Assembly (NCBI GenBank): GCA_027314025.1
Contig: DAHVCP010000004.1
Coordinates: 1 to 64,000 of the forward strand
From: Acidobacteriota bacterium
Lineage (GTDB): Bacteria > Acidobacteriota > Terriglobia > Terriglobales > SCQP01
Direction of reading: 5' to 3'
Length of the DNA: 64,000 nucleotides
Position 1 is the stretch's first letter, and every line of letters starts with the position of its first letter. Positions 47,293 through 58,934 of this stretch are shown piece after piece. The translations under genes and the position numbers were made by a program. The notes beneath the pieces were generated by a model, which was not told the DNA's origin, made no database searches, and saw only the letters and a list, made by a program, of their open reading frames with translations.

Positions 47293-50010
47293 CTATTCTT
47301 CCCGGATCACCTGCGCCGGATCCAGCGCTGCGGCGCGGCGCGCGGGCAAATAACACGACGCCGCGGCGACCAGCAGCAACAGCGCCAGCGCCGCCGCATA
47401 GCTGACCGGATCCAACGCCGACACGCCGAACAGATGCGCTTGCAGCAGCCGGGTCAGGACCGCCGCCGTGGACAAGCCCACCGCCCCGCCGGCCAGCGCC
47501 AGCGCCAGCCCCCGGGCGACGGTGCGGCGCAAAATCGCGCCCGGCTCCGCGCCCAGCGCGATGCGGATGCCCGTCTCCCGGGAAGACCGCGCCACCTCGA
47601 ACGCCAGCAGGCCATACAGTCCCAGCGCCGCCAGCAGCAGCGCCAGCGCGGCGAACAAACTCGACAAGCGCGCCAGCAGCCGTTGCTGCCACAACAATTG
47701 CGCGATCTGCTGCCGCTCGGTCATCATCCCCGCAATCGCCACGGAGCGGCTCGCGCCACGGATCACCCGGCGCACGGCCGGCATCACCGCCCCGGGCGCC
47801 GCCGCGCAGCGCAGATTAAACACCTCGCCCGGCGCCAGCGTATACACCACCGGCTGAAACCGCCCTTGCAGGACTGCATAGCGGGCGTTGGCGGTAACGC
47901 CGACGATCCTCCAAATAGCCCCGTTGCCGTGAATCTCCTGCCCGATGGGATCGGCGGAACCGAACGCCCGCTGTGCAAATCGCCGATTCACGATCGCCAG
48001 CTTGCGCCTCGCGGCCACGTCCGCCGAAGCGAACTCCCGGCCCGCCACCAGCGGAATGCTCATCGTGCGGAAGAAGCCTGGGCCCACGCCAAGAAACGGC
48101 GCGGTGACCGCACCGGCGTGCGGGTACGCCGGACGCGTGAAGCTGTCTTCCATGTACCCGCCGCTAAGCAGGGGCACTTGCGCGTATGTGGCGCCCGTGA
48201 CCCCGGGAATCGCCGCCAGCCGCCGCCGGATTTGTTCGTCCAACTCGGCGAGCGCATGCCCTTTCAGCCGCGCGGTGGACGCGTCCACGTTGACGACCAG
48301 CAGGTGGCGCGGGTTGAAGCCCAGCCGCACCCGGTCCAAGTTGCCCAGTGTCCGCACCAGCAGCCCCGCACCCGCCAGGACGAGCACTGACAGGGCTGCC
48401 TGCGCAATCACCAATCCCTGTCCCGTCCCCAACCCGAATTGCCGCCGCCGCGCCACATGCCCTGGCGCCAGCTTCAGCGCCGGCGCGGGCGCAACGGCGG
48501 AGGCGCGCCAGGCGGGCATCAGGCCGGACAGCACCGCGCAGAACAACGCCACGCCCGCGGCGAAGGCCAGAACCGCCGGGTTCGGGCTGACCGCCACGGG
48601 AAATGCTCCTCCCGAACCCGCGGTAAGCAACGCCGCGAGCGCCCGCGCCCCCCAAGCCCCAATCGCCAATCCGAGCAGTCCGCCGCCCATGGCCAGCCAT
48701 AGGCTTTCCGCGAACAGCTGGCCGGCGACCCTTCCCCGCCCCGCACCCAGCGCCAGGCAAATGGCGATTTCCTTTTGCCGTCCCGGCGCCCGCGCCAGCA
48801 GCAGCCCGGCCACATTGGCGCAGGCGATCAGCAGCAGTAGCGCCACCGCCGCCATCAGGATTTCCAGCGGCGGCGCGAACATCAGCGCCGCGGCGGTGTT
48901 GAGCCCGCGCGCGGCGGGCAGCAGCGCCACCCGCGCGCCGTCTTGGCGCTGGAAAACGTGCGCCGCCAGCGCCGCGCTCAGGAACGCCGCGTTCGCCCGC
49001 GCCTGCGCCGCGCCGCGCGCCGCCGCATGGTTGAGCGCGGCCCCGATTTCCAGAAACCCGGCGCCCGTGTCGTTCAACCCGGGAAACCGCGGGTTCAGCT
49101 GCTGGATCATGCGGAGCGGCAGCCAGACGCCGGCCCGGTCGCCGGACCCCAGCCCATGGAAGCCGGCGGGGGTGACGCCGACCAGGGTGGCGGCGACGCC
49201 ATTGACCTTGATCACCTGGCCAATTGCGCGGCGGCTGCCCCCCCATTCGCGCTGCCAATACCCGTAGCTGACCACCGCCGCCGGTGGCGCCCCGGGGCTG
49301 TCGTCCCCCGGCCCCAGCAGCCGTCCCGCCGCGGGAGTGATCCCCAGCGCCGAAAACAGCCCGCCGGACACAAAATAACCGCCCGAGACGGTTGCCCCCG
49401 CCGGCGCGGTGATCACCGCGCGGAAAAGCGGGAAGAAGGCGAACGCGCGCGCCGTTCCCCGCAGCCGCCGCCGGATGGCGCGGAACATCGGCCCGGAAAA
49501 CGTGCACGAAGACGGGTTCGGCCCGCCGTTTCCCGTGGCGCCGGCGCAAGGGAAATAATAGAAGTTGCTGGTCTGCGCCGGGCGCCGCGCCTGCCAGCGC
49601 AGCAGCACCAGCCGGTTGGGGTGCGGCACCGGCAGCGACCGCCACATCACCGCATCCATCACGCTGAACAGCGCCGTTGTGGCTCCAATCCCCAGCGCCA
49701 GCGTCAGCACCACCACGGCGGTAAATCCCGGCGCCGCGCGCAGCCGCCGCGCCGCCCGCAGCAGATCGCGCCCCGTGGCCTCCAGCCACGCCGGCCGGCG
49801 CTCCTCCCGCCACGCCTCTTTCGCCGCCTCCACCCCGCCAAACTTCACCGCCGCTTGCCGCCGCGCCTCGTCACGAGGCAGCCCGGCGCGTTCATTCTCC
49901 GCCGCCAGCAGCGCCAAATGCTCGGCCATCTCCTCGCGCAGCCGCGCCTCATCCCGCCGCGCCGTCGTCAGGCCCGCCGCCCGCGCCAGTAGTCGCCGCA
50001 GCCGGCTCAT
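47293..50010 (-). CDS. ADOP-type ABC transporter permease (macrolide-exporter-like)
   Basis: 905 residues from an ATG that overlaps the padR stop (ATGA). The N-terminal about 90 residues (LREEMAEHLALLAAENERAG, EARRQAAVKFGGVEAAKEAW) are the domain specific to acidobacterial duplicated orphan permeases. Two MacB_PCD-FtsX modules follow: a signal-anchor ALGIGATTALFSVMDAVMWR, periplasmic core, helices MAAVALLLLIACANVAGLLL, then a second set ending LPARRAAALDPAQVIREE. No ATPase gene is in the window, so this 'orphan permease' may use a remote ATPase or act differently. Regulated with PadR upstream. Confidence 0.9.
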   Translation of the reverse strand: MSRLRRLLARAAGLTTARRDEARLREEMAEHLALLAAENERAGLPRDEARRQAAVKFGGVEAAKEAWREERRPAWLEATGRDLLRAARRLRAAPGFTAVVVLTLALGIGATTALFSVMDAVMWRSLPVPHPNRLVLLRWQARRPAQTSNFYYFPCAGATGNGGPNPSSCTFSGPMFRAIRRRLRGTARAFAFFPLFRAVITAPAGATVSGGYFVSGGLFSALGITPAAGRLLGPGDDSPGAPPAAVVSYGYWQREWGGSRRAIGQVIKVNGVAATLVGVTPAGFHGLGSGDRAGVWLPLRMIQQLNPRFPGLNDTGAGFLEIGAALNHAAARGAAQARANAAFLSAALAAHVFQRQDGARVALLPAARGLNTAAALMFAPPLEILMAAVALLLLIACANVAGLLLARAPGRQKEIAICLALGAGRGRVAGQLFAESLWLAMGGGLLGLAIGAWGARALAALLTAGSGGAFPVAVSPNPAVLAFAAGVALFCAVLSGLMPAWRASAVAPAPALKLAPGHVARRRQFGLGTGQGLVIAQAALSVLVLAGAGLLVRTLGNLDRVRLGFNPRHLLVVNVDASTARLKGHALAELDEQIRRRLAAIPGVTGATYAQVPLLSGGYMEDSFTRPAYPHAGAVTAPFLGVGPGFFRTMSIPLVAGREFASADVAARRKLAIVNRRFAQRAFGSADPIGQEIHGNGAIWRIVGVTANARYAVLQGRFQPVVYTLAPGEVFNLRCAAAPGAVMPAVRRVIRGASRSVAIAGMMTERQQIAQLLWQQRLLARLSSLFAALALLLAALGLYGLLAFEVARSSRETGIRIALGAEPGAILRRTVARGLALALAGGAVGLSTAAVLTRLLQAHLFGVSALDPVSYAAALALLLLVAAASCYLPARRAAALDPAQVIREE

Positions 50011-50369
50011 GCCCCCTCCGCCTTCAGCGCGATGAACCGGCCGATCACCTCCGCCGTCCGCCGCCACTCCCGCGCCTCCGCCGCCAGCCGCTTGCGCCCC
50101 AACGGCGTCAGCCGGTAGTACCGCGCTCGGCGGTTGTTCTCCGACGCCCCCCAGCGCGAGGCGATCGCGCCCTCCTGCTCCAGGCGCAGCAGCACCGGAT
50201 ACAGCGTGCCTTGGTTCACCGCCAGGATGTCGCCGCTGATCTGCTCGATGCGCCGCGCGATGCCGTAGCCATGCAGCTGCCCCAGCGCCTCCAGCGTCTT
50301 CAGCACCATCAGCGCCAGCGTCCCCGGCTGCACTTCGCTCTTGTCGGGGCTCTTGTTCGCCTCCGCCAT
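50007..50369 (-). CDS. PadR-family transcriptional regulator
   Basis: 120 residues from ATG 50369, preceded by GGAGGAGCGGAGG. Winged-helix PadR: VQPGTLALMVLKTLEALGQL, GYGIARRIEQISGDILAVNQ, GTLYPVLLRLEQEGAIASRW and RARYYRLTPLGRKRLAAEA. Its stop overlaps the ADOP permease start, the common acidobacterial padR-ADOP arrangement. It likely represses its own operon in response to an unknown ligand. Confidence 0.93.
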   Translation of the reverse strand: MAEANKSPDKSEVQPGTLALMVLKTLEALGQLHGYGIARRIEQISGDILAVNQGTLYPVLLRLEQEGAIASRWGASENNRRARYYRLTPLGRKRLAAEAREWRRTAEVIGRFIALKAEGA

Positions 50370-50597
50370 CCTCCGCTCCTCCGTCCCGCGGCCGCTCCTG
50401 TGGCCTAGCCACAGAGCATCGCACAGCTTCTTTGGGAAAACAACAGGAAACGGCCGTGGCCCGCGGCGCGCGGAAGGCGACGCAGTTGCGGCTGGAACCC
50501 CAGCCTCGCGCCTCCGCTTAGCCCGGCCAGCGGCAGCGCCGCGAACCGCCGGCCTCCCCGCCCCCCGCGCGCGCCTCGCCTGTGGCATGATGCCCGC

Positions 50598-53012
50598 ATG
50601 CGCCGCGCCCTTGCCCTCCTGGCCTTAGTCGCCGTGACTGTCGTGACCGCCGCCGCCCAGTCACAACCGGCCTATAAGAACCCCCGCCTGGCCATCGCCG
50701 ACCGCGTCGCCGACCTGATGCGCCGCATGACGCTCGAGGAAAAGATCGAGCAGCTGATCCCGCACACCGGCGGGATGCTGGACACCACCGGGACGTTCCG
50801 CGCCTCCCAGTTCGGCCGGCTGATGGCCGAGCAGTTCAACGTCCGCAACCGCCTGACGCCGGAGCAGCTCGCCATCCTGCACAACGCCATCCAGCGCTAT
50901 CAAATCGAAAAGACCCGGCTGGGCATCCCGACCTTTTTCTACGGCGAGGCGCTGCACGGCTTCATGGCCCGCCATGCGACCATGTTTCCCATCCCCATCG
51001 GCCTGGCCAGCACCTGGGATCCGGCCTTGGCGCGCAAAATCTACACCGCCGCCTCCGACGAAGCCCGTTCCGAGGGCGTGACGCAGGTCTTCGCCCCCGA
51101 TCTGGATCTGGGCCGCGATCCCCGCTGGGGGCGGACCGAAGAGACGTTCGGCGAGGACCCGTGGCTGGTCAGCCGCATGGGGCTGGCGGAGGTTTTGGGA
51201 CTCCAGGGGCGGCATTACTCGATCGGGGCGCATCACGTGCTCGCCACCACCAAGCACTTCACCGCCCACGGCGAGCCGGAGGGCGGCACCAACGTCGGCC
51301 CGGCCAATTTCTCCCAGCGCAAGCTGCGCCAGGATTTTCTGTTTCCCTTCGCGGTGGCCATCCGCCAAGGCCATGCCGGCAGCGTCATGGCCTCCTACAA
51401 CGAAATTGACGGCATCCCCTCCAGCGTCAATCCCTGGCTGCTGACCAAGGTGCTGCGGCAGGAATGGGGCTTCCGCGGCTACGTCACCAGCGACGGCTCC
51501 GGCCTGGAAGACTTAGTTCGCCGGCATCATTCCGCCCCGAACTTCGCCGGCGCGGCGCGGCTGGCGCTGGCGGCGGGCGTGGACTTCGATCTTTCCAACG
51601 GCGCCGTCTACCGCAACCTGCTCTGGGAGGCGCGCGCCGGGCTGGTGCCGATCAGCCAAATCAACCGCGCCGTTCGTGACATCTTGCGGGCAAAATTCCG
51701 CCTCGGGCTCTTCGATCATCCCTATGTTCCCGATCCCGCCGCCGCCAATCGAGTTGTCGGCAGCGCGGCGCATGACCGCCTGGCGCTGCGAGCGGCGCAG
51801 GAAAGCATCATCCTGCTCAAGAACGCCGCGGCCACGGGCGGCGCCTTGCTGCCGCTCGATGCGCACCGTTTCCGCACCATCGCGGTCATCGGCCCCGACG
51901 CCAAATACGTTCATCTCGGCGGCTACAGCCGCGGCCCCCGCCACCAGACCAGCATCTTGCAGGGCATCCGCAAGCTGGCCGCCGCCCGCGGCGTGCAGGT
52001 GCTCTATGCCCGCGGCTGCCGCATCACCACGGAAATCAACGCCCACACCCCGCCCTGGTACGCCTGGTACGAAAATGGCATCTTTCTCCCCAACCCCGCC
52101 AACCAGCGGCGCCGCATCGCGCAGGCCGTGGCCACCGCCCGCCGCGCCCAACTGGCGATTCTGGTCATCGGCGAAAACGAATCCATTGACCGCGAAGCCT
52201 GGAGCCTGCAGCATCTCGGCGACCGCGATCACCTCAGCCTGTTCGGCGACCAGGAGAAACTGGTCCGCGCCGTCGCCGCCACCGGCGTACCCATCGTTGT
52301 GGTCCTGGTGAATGGCCGGCCCATCGCCACGGATTGGATCAGCGCGCATCTGCCCGCCATCCTCGAGGCTTGGTATCCGGGCCAGGAAGGCGGCTTAGCG
52401 GTGGCGCAGGTATTGTTCGGCGCGGTCAATCCCAGCGGCAAGCTGCCCATCACCATCCCCCATACCGTCGGCGACCTGCCCGACTACTACGATCACAGCC
52501 CCTCGGAAAACATCCCCTGGATCGGCACCAACCGCCAGCCCCTCTATCACTTCGGCTTCGGCCTCAGTTACACCACTTTCCGCTTCAGCCAACTTTCCGT
52601 TCACCCCGCCGTCATCCTGCCCGGCGGGCGGGCTCAGGTCAGCTTCGACGTCACCAACACCGGCCAGCGCGCCGGAACGGAGGTCGCGGAACTGTACATT
52701 CATGAGCGTTCCAGCGTCGTCGCCCAGCCGGTCTTGGAGTTGCGCGGATTGCGCCGCGTCGCCCTTCAGCCCGGCGAGACCAAGCATGTGACCATTCCCT
52801 TGACGCCGTTCAAGCTGGCGCATTGGAACCGCCATCTGCGCCATGTCGTCGCGCCCGGCGCCTACGCCGTCAAGGTCGGCGGCAGTTCGAACGAGCTGAT
52901 CACCACCGTCCTCACCGTCGCCAACCCCGCCTCCGCCGCCGCGCAACGCATTCAGGCGGCAGCCCGGGCCCGTTCCGCCGGCTTCGACCGCATCGGCCAG
53001 CGGCGGCCCTGA
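50598..53012 (+). CDS. glycoside hydrolase family 3 beta-glucosidase/xylosidase
   Basis: 804 residues. A signal peptide (LALLALVAVTVVTAAAQ) precedes the GH3 N-terminal TIM barrel (DLMRRMTLEEKIEQLIPHTG, GRDPRWGRTEETFGEDPWLV, ATTKHFTAHGEPEGGTN). The nucleophile is D299 in YVTSDGSGLED. The C-terminal (alpha/beta)6 domain has IAVIGPDAKYVHLGGYSRGP, ILVIGENESIDREAWSLQHL, with a fibronectin-III-like end (FDVTNTGQRAGTEVAELYIH). Secreted/periplasmic exo-glycosidase on plant-type glycans. GH3 covers several specificities. Confidence 0.93.
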   Translation: MRRALALLALVAVTVVTAAAQSQPAYKNPRLAIADRVADLMRRMTLEEKIEQLIPHTGGMLDTTGTFRASQFGRLMAEQFNVRNRLTPEQLAILHNAIQRYQIEKTRLGIPTFFYGEALHGFMARHATMFPIPIGLASTWDPALARKIYTAASDEARSEGVTQVFAPDLDLGRDPRWGRTEETFGEDPWLVSRMGLAEVLGLQGRHYSIGAHHVLATTKHFTAHGEPEGGTNVGPANFSQRKLRQDFLFPFAVAIRQGHAGSVMASYNEIDGIPSSVNPWLLTKVLRQEWGFRGYVTSDGSGLEDLVRRHHSAPNFAGAARLALAAGVDFDLSNGAVYRNLLWEARAGLVPISQINRAVRDILRAKFRLGLFDHPYVPDPAAANRVVGSAAHDRLALRAAQESIILLKNAAATGGALLPLDAHRFRTIAVIGPDAKYVHLGGYSRGPRHQTSILQGIRKLAAARGVQVLYARGCRITTEINAHTPPWYAWYENGIFLPNPANQRRRIAQAVATARRAQLAILVIGENESIDREAWSLQHLGDRDHLSLFGDQEKLVRAVAATGVPIVVVLVNGRPIATDWISAHLPAILEAWYPGQEGGLAVAQVLFGAVNPSGKLPITIPHTVGDLPDYYDHSPSENIPWIGTNRQPLYHFGFGLSYTTFRFSQLSVHPAVILPGGRAQVSFDVTNTGQRAGTEVAELYIHERSSVVAQPVLELRGLRRVALQPGETKHVTIPLTPFKLAHWNRHLRHVVAPGAYAVKVGGSSNELITTVLTVANPASAAAQRIQAAARARSAGFDRIGQRRP

Positions 53013-53399
53013 GCCGCACGGGAGCGCCGGCATCGTGCATGCGCGTGGAACAGGCTTCAGCCTGTGTGCCGCGGGCTTCAGCCCGCGGCTGACCCGACAC
53101 AGCGAAAGTGGGAGGCCGTCCTCGGCTGTCATTCCCCGCCGCCGGACGCAGCCGTGTGGAGTATGCCTCCGGCTTGGGTGCGGACCGGCGGTCCGCGCCC
53201 CCAGGCCTGGCGCGTGGAACAAGCTTCAGCCTGTGTGCTGCGGGCTTCAGCCCGCGGCCGCCCGCAGCGTGCGGACCGGCGGTCCGCTCCCCCAGGCCTG
53301 GCGCGTGGAACAGGCTTCAGCCTGTGTGCTGCGGGCTTCAGCCCGCGGCCGCGCCTGCCGCGCCTAGCCGGTGGACAATGAATGCAACGAGCTCCGCAT
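53013..53399. repeat. intergenic array of composite palindromic repeats
   Basis: From about 53036 to 53360, GCGTGGAACAGGCTTCAGCC with CTGCGGGCTTCAGCCCGCGG occurs three times (starting near 53043, 53212 and 53305), interleaved with GCGGACCGGCGGTCCGC palindromes and one inverted GTCCTCGGCTGTCATTCCCC unit. It separates the GH3 and SDR genes. Confidence 0.85.
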
Positions 53400-54206
53400 A
53401 TGCCCCAGCCCATCACCACGCACCCCCAAACCAAGGCCGGCGAGCCCGCCGACTTCCGCCTCGATGGCCAAATCGCCCTCGTCACCGGCGCCGCCCGCGG
53501 CTTGGGCCGCGAGATCGCCCTGGCGCTGGCCCGCGCCGGCGCCGACGTCGCCCTCGGCCTCCTGCACCCCGACTCCGCCGCCGACGTCGCCGCAGAAATC
53601 GCATCCCTCGGCCGCCGCGCACTGCGGCTGCCCATGGACGTGACCGATCTGGCCCAGGTCCGCGCCGCCATCGCCGCCGCCGAGGCCCGTCTCGGCCCGC
53701 TCGACATCCTGGTCAACAACGCCGGCATCGGCTTCGCCAATCCCGCCGAGGAAGTCCCGGAGTCCGAGTTTGACGCCACGCTGGCGCTGAACCTGCGCGG
53801 AACCTTCTTCGCCTCCCAAGAGGCCGGCAAGCGCATGCTCGCCCGCGGCCGCGGCTGCATCATCCAAATGGGCTCGCAGGCCGGCGCGGTGGCCTTGCCC
53901 AATGAATCCATCTATTGCATGACCAAGGCCGCCATCGCCCACCTGACCCGCTGCCTGGCCGTGGAGTGGGGCGGGCGCGGCGTCCGCGTCAACTGCGTCG
54001 CCCCGACCTTCATCACCACGCCCGGCACCGAACAATGGCTCGATGACCCCGCCTTCCGCCAAGACGTCATCACCCGCATCGCCGCCCTGCACCGCATCGG
54101 CCAGCCCCATGACGTCGCCGGCGCGGTCGTCTTCCTCGCCTCCCCCGCCGCCGCCCTCATCACCGGCCACACACTGCTGATTGACGGCGGCTGGACCGCG
54201 CGGTGA
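53400..54206 (+). CDS. short-chain dehydrogenase/reductase
   Basis: 268 residues from ATG 53400 (ATG 53382 adds six). Rossmann SDR: IALVTGAARGLGREIALALA (TGxxxGxG), VNNAGIGFANPAEE, GSQAGAVALPNESIYCMTKAA with the catalytic Ser/Tyr/Lys (YxxxK), RVNCVAPTFITTPGT and LITGHTLLIDGGWTA. NAD(P)-dependent; resembles 3-oxoacyl-ACP reductase/gluconate-5-dehydrogenase type, substrate unknown. Confidence 0.9.
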   Translation: MPQPITTHPQTKAGEPADFRLDGQIALVTGAARGLGREIALALARAGADVALGLLHPDSAADVAAEIASLGRRALRLPMDVTDLAQVRAAIAAAEARLGPLDILVNNAGIGFANPAEEVPESEFDATLALNLRGTFFASQEAGKRMLARGRGCIIQMGSQAGAVALPNESIYCMTKAAIAHLTRCLAVEWGGRGVRVNCVAPTFITTPGTEQWLDDPAFRQDVITRIAALHRIGQPHDVAGAVVFLASPAAALITGHTLLIDGGWTAR

Positions 54207-54492
54207 AACCCGAGTGCCGGATCGCGGGTTAAGGCTCAGGCCTAGGGAAACAGATCGACGGTGCCTGCCGGTCGCGGCCGCGAGCGGATGCCCATGGCCC
54301 AATCCCATTCCCCGAATGCTTCGGCGGTTTTTGGGGCCCGGGGGTGGGCATAATTGCCTGCCGATGCAGCCACGCCGCGGGACACATCCAAACCGGGCGG
54401 GTGGGCCGCTCGTCCGGGCCCGTGGCCCCGATGGCCGAGCGAGGCTCGCCTGTGGACTTGAACACCCTGCCGGTAGGTGGCAGCATTCCTTC
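54207..54492. other. intergenic, no supported gene
   Basis: GC-rich gap before the lipoprotein-like gene. An upstream extension of that reading frame to 54181 has no coding character. Confidence 0.4.
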
Positions 54493-55638
54493 GTGGAAGG
54501 TAAGCGGTTAGCTATTGCGCTCCGCTGCGGCGCGCTATGTCTGGCCCTGCTCGGCGCCGGTTGCGCGCCAGGGCCCGGCGCCTTCCGGCTACGAGGGCCG
54601 AGTTGGAACCCGGTGTTGGTCCCGCCCGCCGCGAGGGGCGCACCCCCTCCGGTAGCGCGTAAAGCCACGCTTCAGTTGCGACGCGGCGCCGCGCCGCACG
54701 ACTGCATTGCTAACACGCCCCTTATCCACCTGGGTTGGCGGCGCTCTTTCTGGCATCATCCACGGCCCGTGGTGTTGCTGGACCAACGTGTGGCCAAGAA
54801 CATGTCCAATTTGATGCGTATGCGGGCGCTGGAAAGATTCCGGGCAATACTGTTTCGGCTGGAGGCCCGGAGCTGTTTTGGCGCCACCCGCGCGGGTACG
54901 TTGATGGCCGAAGTGGCCAGCGCGGCCCCCGTCAACCCAACAACGGCGTTCTACCTCCGCTACGGGCCCAGCCCAGCGACCGGCTCGGTCAACCTCGCGC
55001 CCGGGTTCCGCCTGCACTCAGTAACCCTCCTGCGATCGCCGCGCGGACGGGTGGTGGGCCAGCAAACCGCATCGTTCGCGGTGCGCGCCAGGCGCAGCGC
55101 GGGCGTCTGGGTGCAGCCCCTCAGCCGGCCGACGATTCGTTGGTACCTGCCCCACGTCCGCGCGCGGCGACCCGCTCCGCTGCACCTGCGCTTTCCGCGT
55201 TCAGCCCGTTACTGGCGCCTCGTGTGGTGGCTGGGCGCCTCAAAAGCCGATCACAGCAACATGGTCGTCGCCGCCGCCAGCCGCGCCGCGTTGCTGCGGG
55301 CAACGGCCGCAGTGCAGACTCGCCCCGCCGCTTGCGCCGCCCTCGCGCCGCGCGGCGGCGCCGGGCTCAGGCGGGCGTGGTGCTTGCCCATTGGCCACAG
55401 CACCGTTCTCACCGCCGAGGTGCCCGTTGAGGCGCAAGGGCGACGCCGGTACGTTCCTTTCGACCTCACCCTCGTCCAGGCGCTCAACGACCTCGGCATC
55501 GCCAACCCGGCGTCGTTGCTGCCCACACTGCGCTTCTGGCGGCGATTTCGCGGCCGTACGGTGCCGCTCCATTTCGACCGGCACAGCGCGGCGGTCTTGG
55601 CTGTCCCGCTGATGGCCGGCGATGAAATCCGGTGGTAG
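54493..55638 (+). CDS. hypothetical lipoprotein-like secreted protein
   Basis: 381 residues from GTG 54493, chosen because it begins a hydrophobic export signal ending in Cys (VEGKRLAIALRCGALCLALL, then GAGC). The lipobox is imperfect (Gly at -3). The middle is basic and Arg-rich; the C-terminus (HSTVLTAEVPVEAQGRRRYV, DLTLVQALNDLGIANPASLL, VLAVPLMAGDEIRW) has the rhythm of SLBB/capsule-export-like beta folds, but I would not assert homology. Function unknown. A padded, Arg-heavy composition leaves room for an annotation error. Confidence 0.5.
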   Translation: MEGKRLAIALRCGALCLALLGAGCAPGPGAFRLRGPSWNPVLVPPAARGAPPPVARKATLQLRRGAAPHDCIANTPLIHLGWRRSFWHHPRPVVLLDQRVAKNMSNLMRMRALERFRAILFRLEARSCFGATRAGTLMAEVASAAPVNPTTAFYLRYGPSPATGSVNLAPGFRLHSVTLLRSPRGRVVGQQTASFAVRARRSAGVWVQPLSRPTIRWYLPHVRARRPAPLHLRFPRSARYWRLVWWLGASKADHSNMVVAAASRAALLRATAAVQTRPAACAALAPRGGAGLRRAWCLPIGHSTVLTAEVPVEAQGRRRYVPFDLTLVQALNDLGIANPASLLPTLRFWRRFRGRTVPLHFDRHSAAVLAVPLMAGDEIRW

Positions 55639-55721
55639 CGCGTGAACTTTTTCGCCCACGATGCGTCTAAAACCATGGGTTCAGCCGTAATTAGCCTGAC
55701 GGGCTCAGGAACGATTTGGGC

Positions 55722-58190
<2,469 letters not shown>

Positions 58191-58250
58191 CCGGACCGCC
58201 GGTTCCCGCAATGCGATAGGATTCCCGCGCCCGCCTGCGGCCGCTCAATC

Positions 58251-58634
58251 CTATGCGGACAAGGGCCGCGCGCGGTGGGGAAAGGCGCGGAGAACCTCCC
58301 GGTCGTTGGTCACCAGCGGCGCATTCAAGGCTTCGGCCAAGACGACAAATTTCAAGTCATAGGCCGTGCAGCGGCGATCCCGAGCCAGAGGTAAAACGCG
58401 GTCGCCATTGACCAGGTGTTCGTGCCGGGCCATCCGGCTGCGAGCGGCGGGCCACGCCGCGTCCGCGCTCCGCGCTGGCAGCGCTCCCCGGCGAATGTAG
58501 CCAATGAGGGCATTACAAAACTCGGACCGCCACAGGAGCGGCGCGTGCCAATCGGAATCCCACGCCCCTAGTTTCTCCGCCGCCGTCCAGGGTCCCGGAA
58601 CCGTCCAGCAAAGGATCACGTTCGTGTCCACCAC
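58251..58634 (-). CDS. VapC/FitB-like PIN-domain toxin
   Basis: 127 residues. VDTNVILCW (catalytic Asp) at the start, WRSEFCNALIGYIRRG, and CTAYDLKFVVLAEALNAPLV with LVTNDREVLRAFP, the PIN acidic cluster. Start is GTG 58634 (or GTG 58637). Its start lies inside the 3' end of the antitoxin gene (stop 58616). Confidence 0.82.
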   Translation of the reverse strand: MVDTNVILCWTVPGPWTAAEKLGAWDSDWHAPLLWRSEFCNALIGYIRRGALPARSADAAWPAARSRMARHEHLVNGDRVLPLARDRRCTAYDLKFVVLAEALNAPLVTNDREVLRAFPHRARPLSA

Positions 58635-58879
58635 GATCGCCGCCGCCCCGCCCTCTTCATGCGGTTCAGCTCCTCATCGTCACGGATGCGAAGGCGGATG
58701 CGGCTGCGCGCCGCGCGCATGGCTTCCAGCTCCGCACCATACCCCGCCAGCAGCTCCGGGAGCGAGGCGCGCAGCCGGTGGATCACCTCGGCGTTCAGGC
58801 TGCGGTTCTCCGCGGCCGCCAGCTTCTTCAACTGCCGGTGCAGCGCGGGCGGCACGTTCTTGATGGCCAAGCTGGGCAT
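58616..58879 (-). CDS. FitA-like antitoxin
   Basis: 87 residues. MPSLAIKNVPPALHRQLKKL and AAENRSLNAEVIHRLRASL make a ribbon-helix-helix DNA-binding domain of the FitA/Arc type. A charged helical tail (LEAMRAARSRIRLRIRDDEE) would contact the toxin. Overlaps the toxin gene by about 19 bases. Confidence 0.85.
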   Translation of the reverse strand: MPSLAIKNVPPALHRQLKKLAAAENRSLNAEVIHRLRASLPELLAGYGAELEAMRAARSRIRLRIRDDEELNRMKRAGRRRSWWTRT

Positions 58880-58934
58880 GTCACCACACTACGACCATTT
58901 TGGTGGCGGTCGAACCGGCAATGCCCCCGCAACC

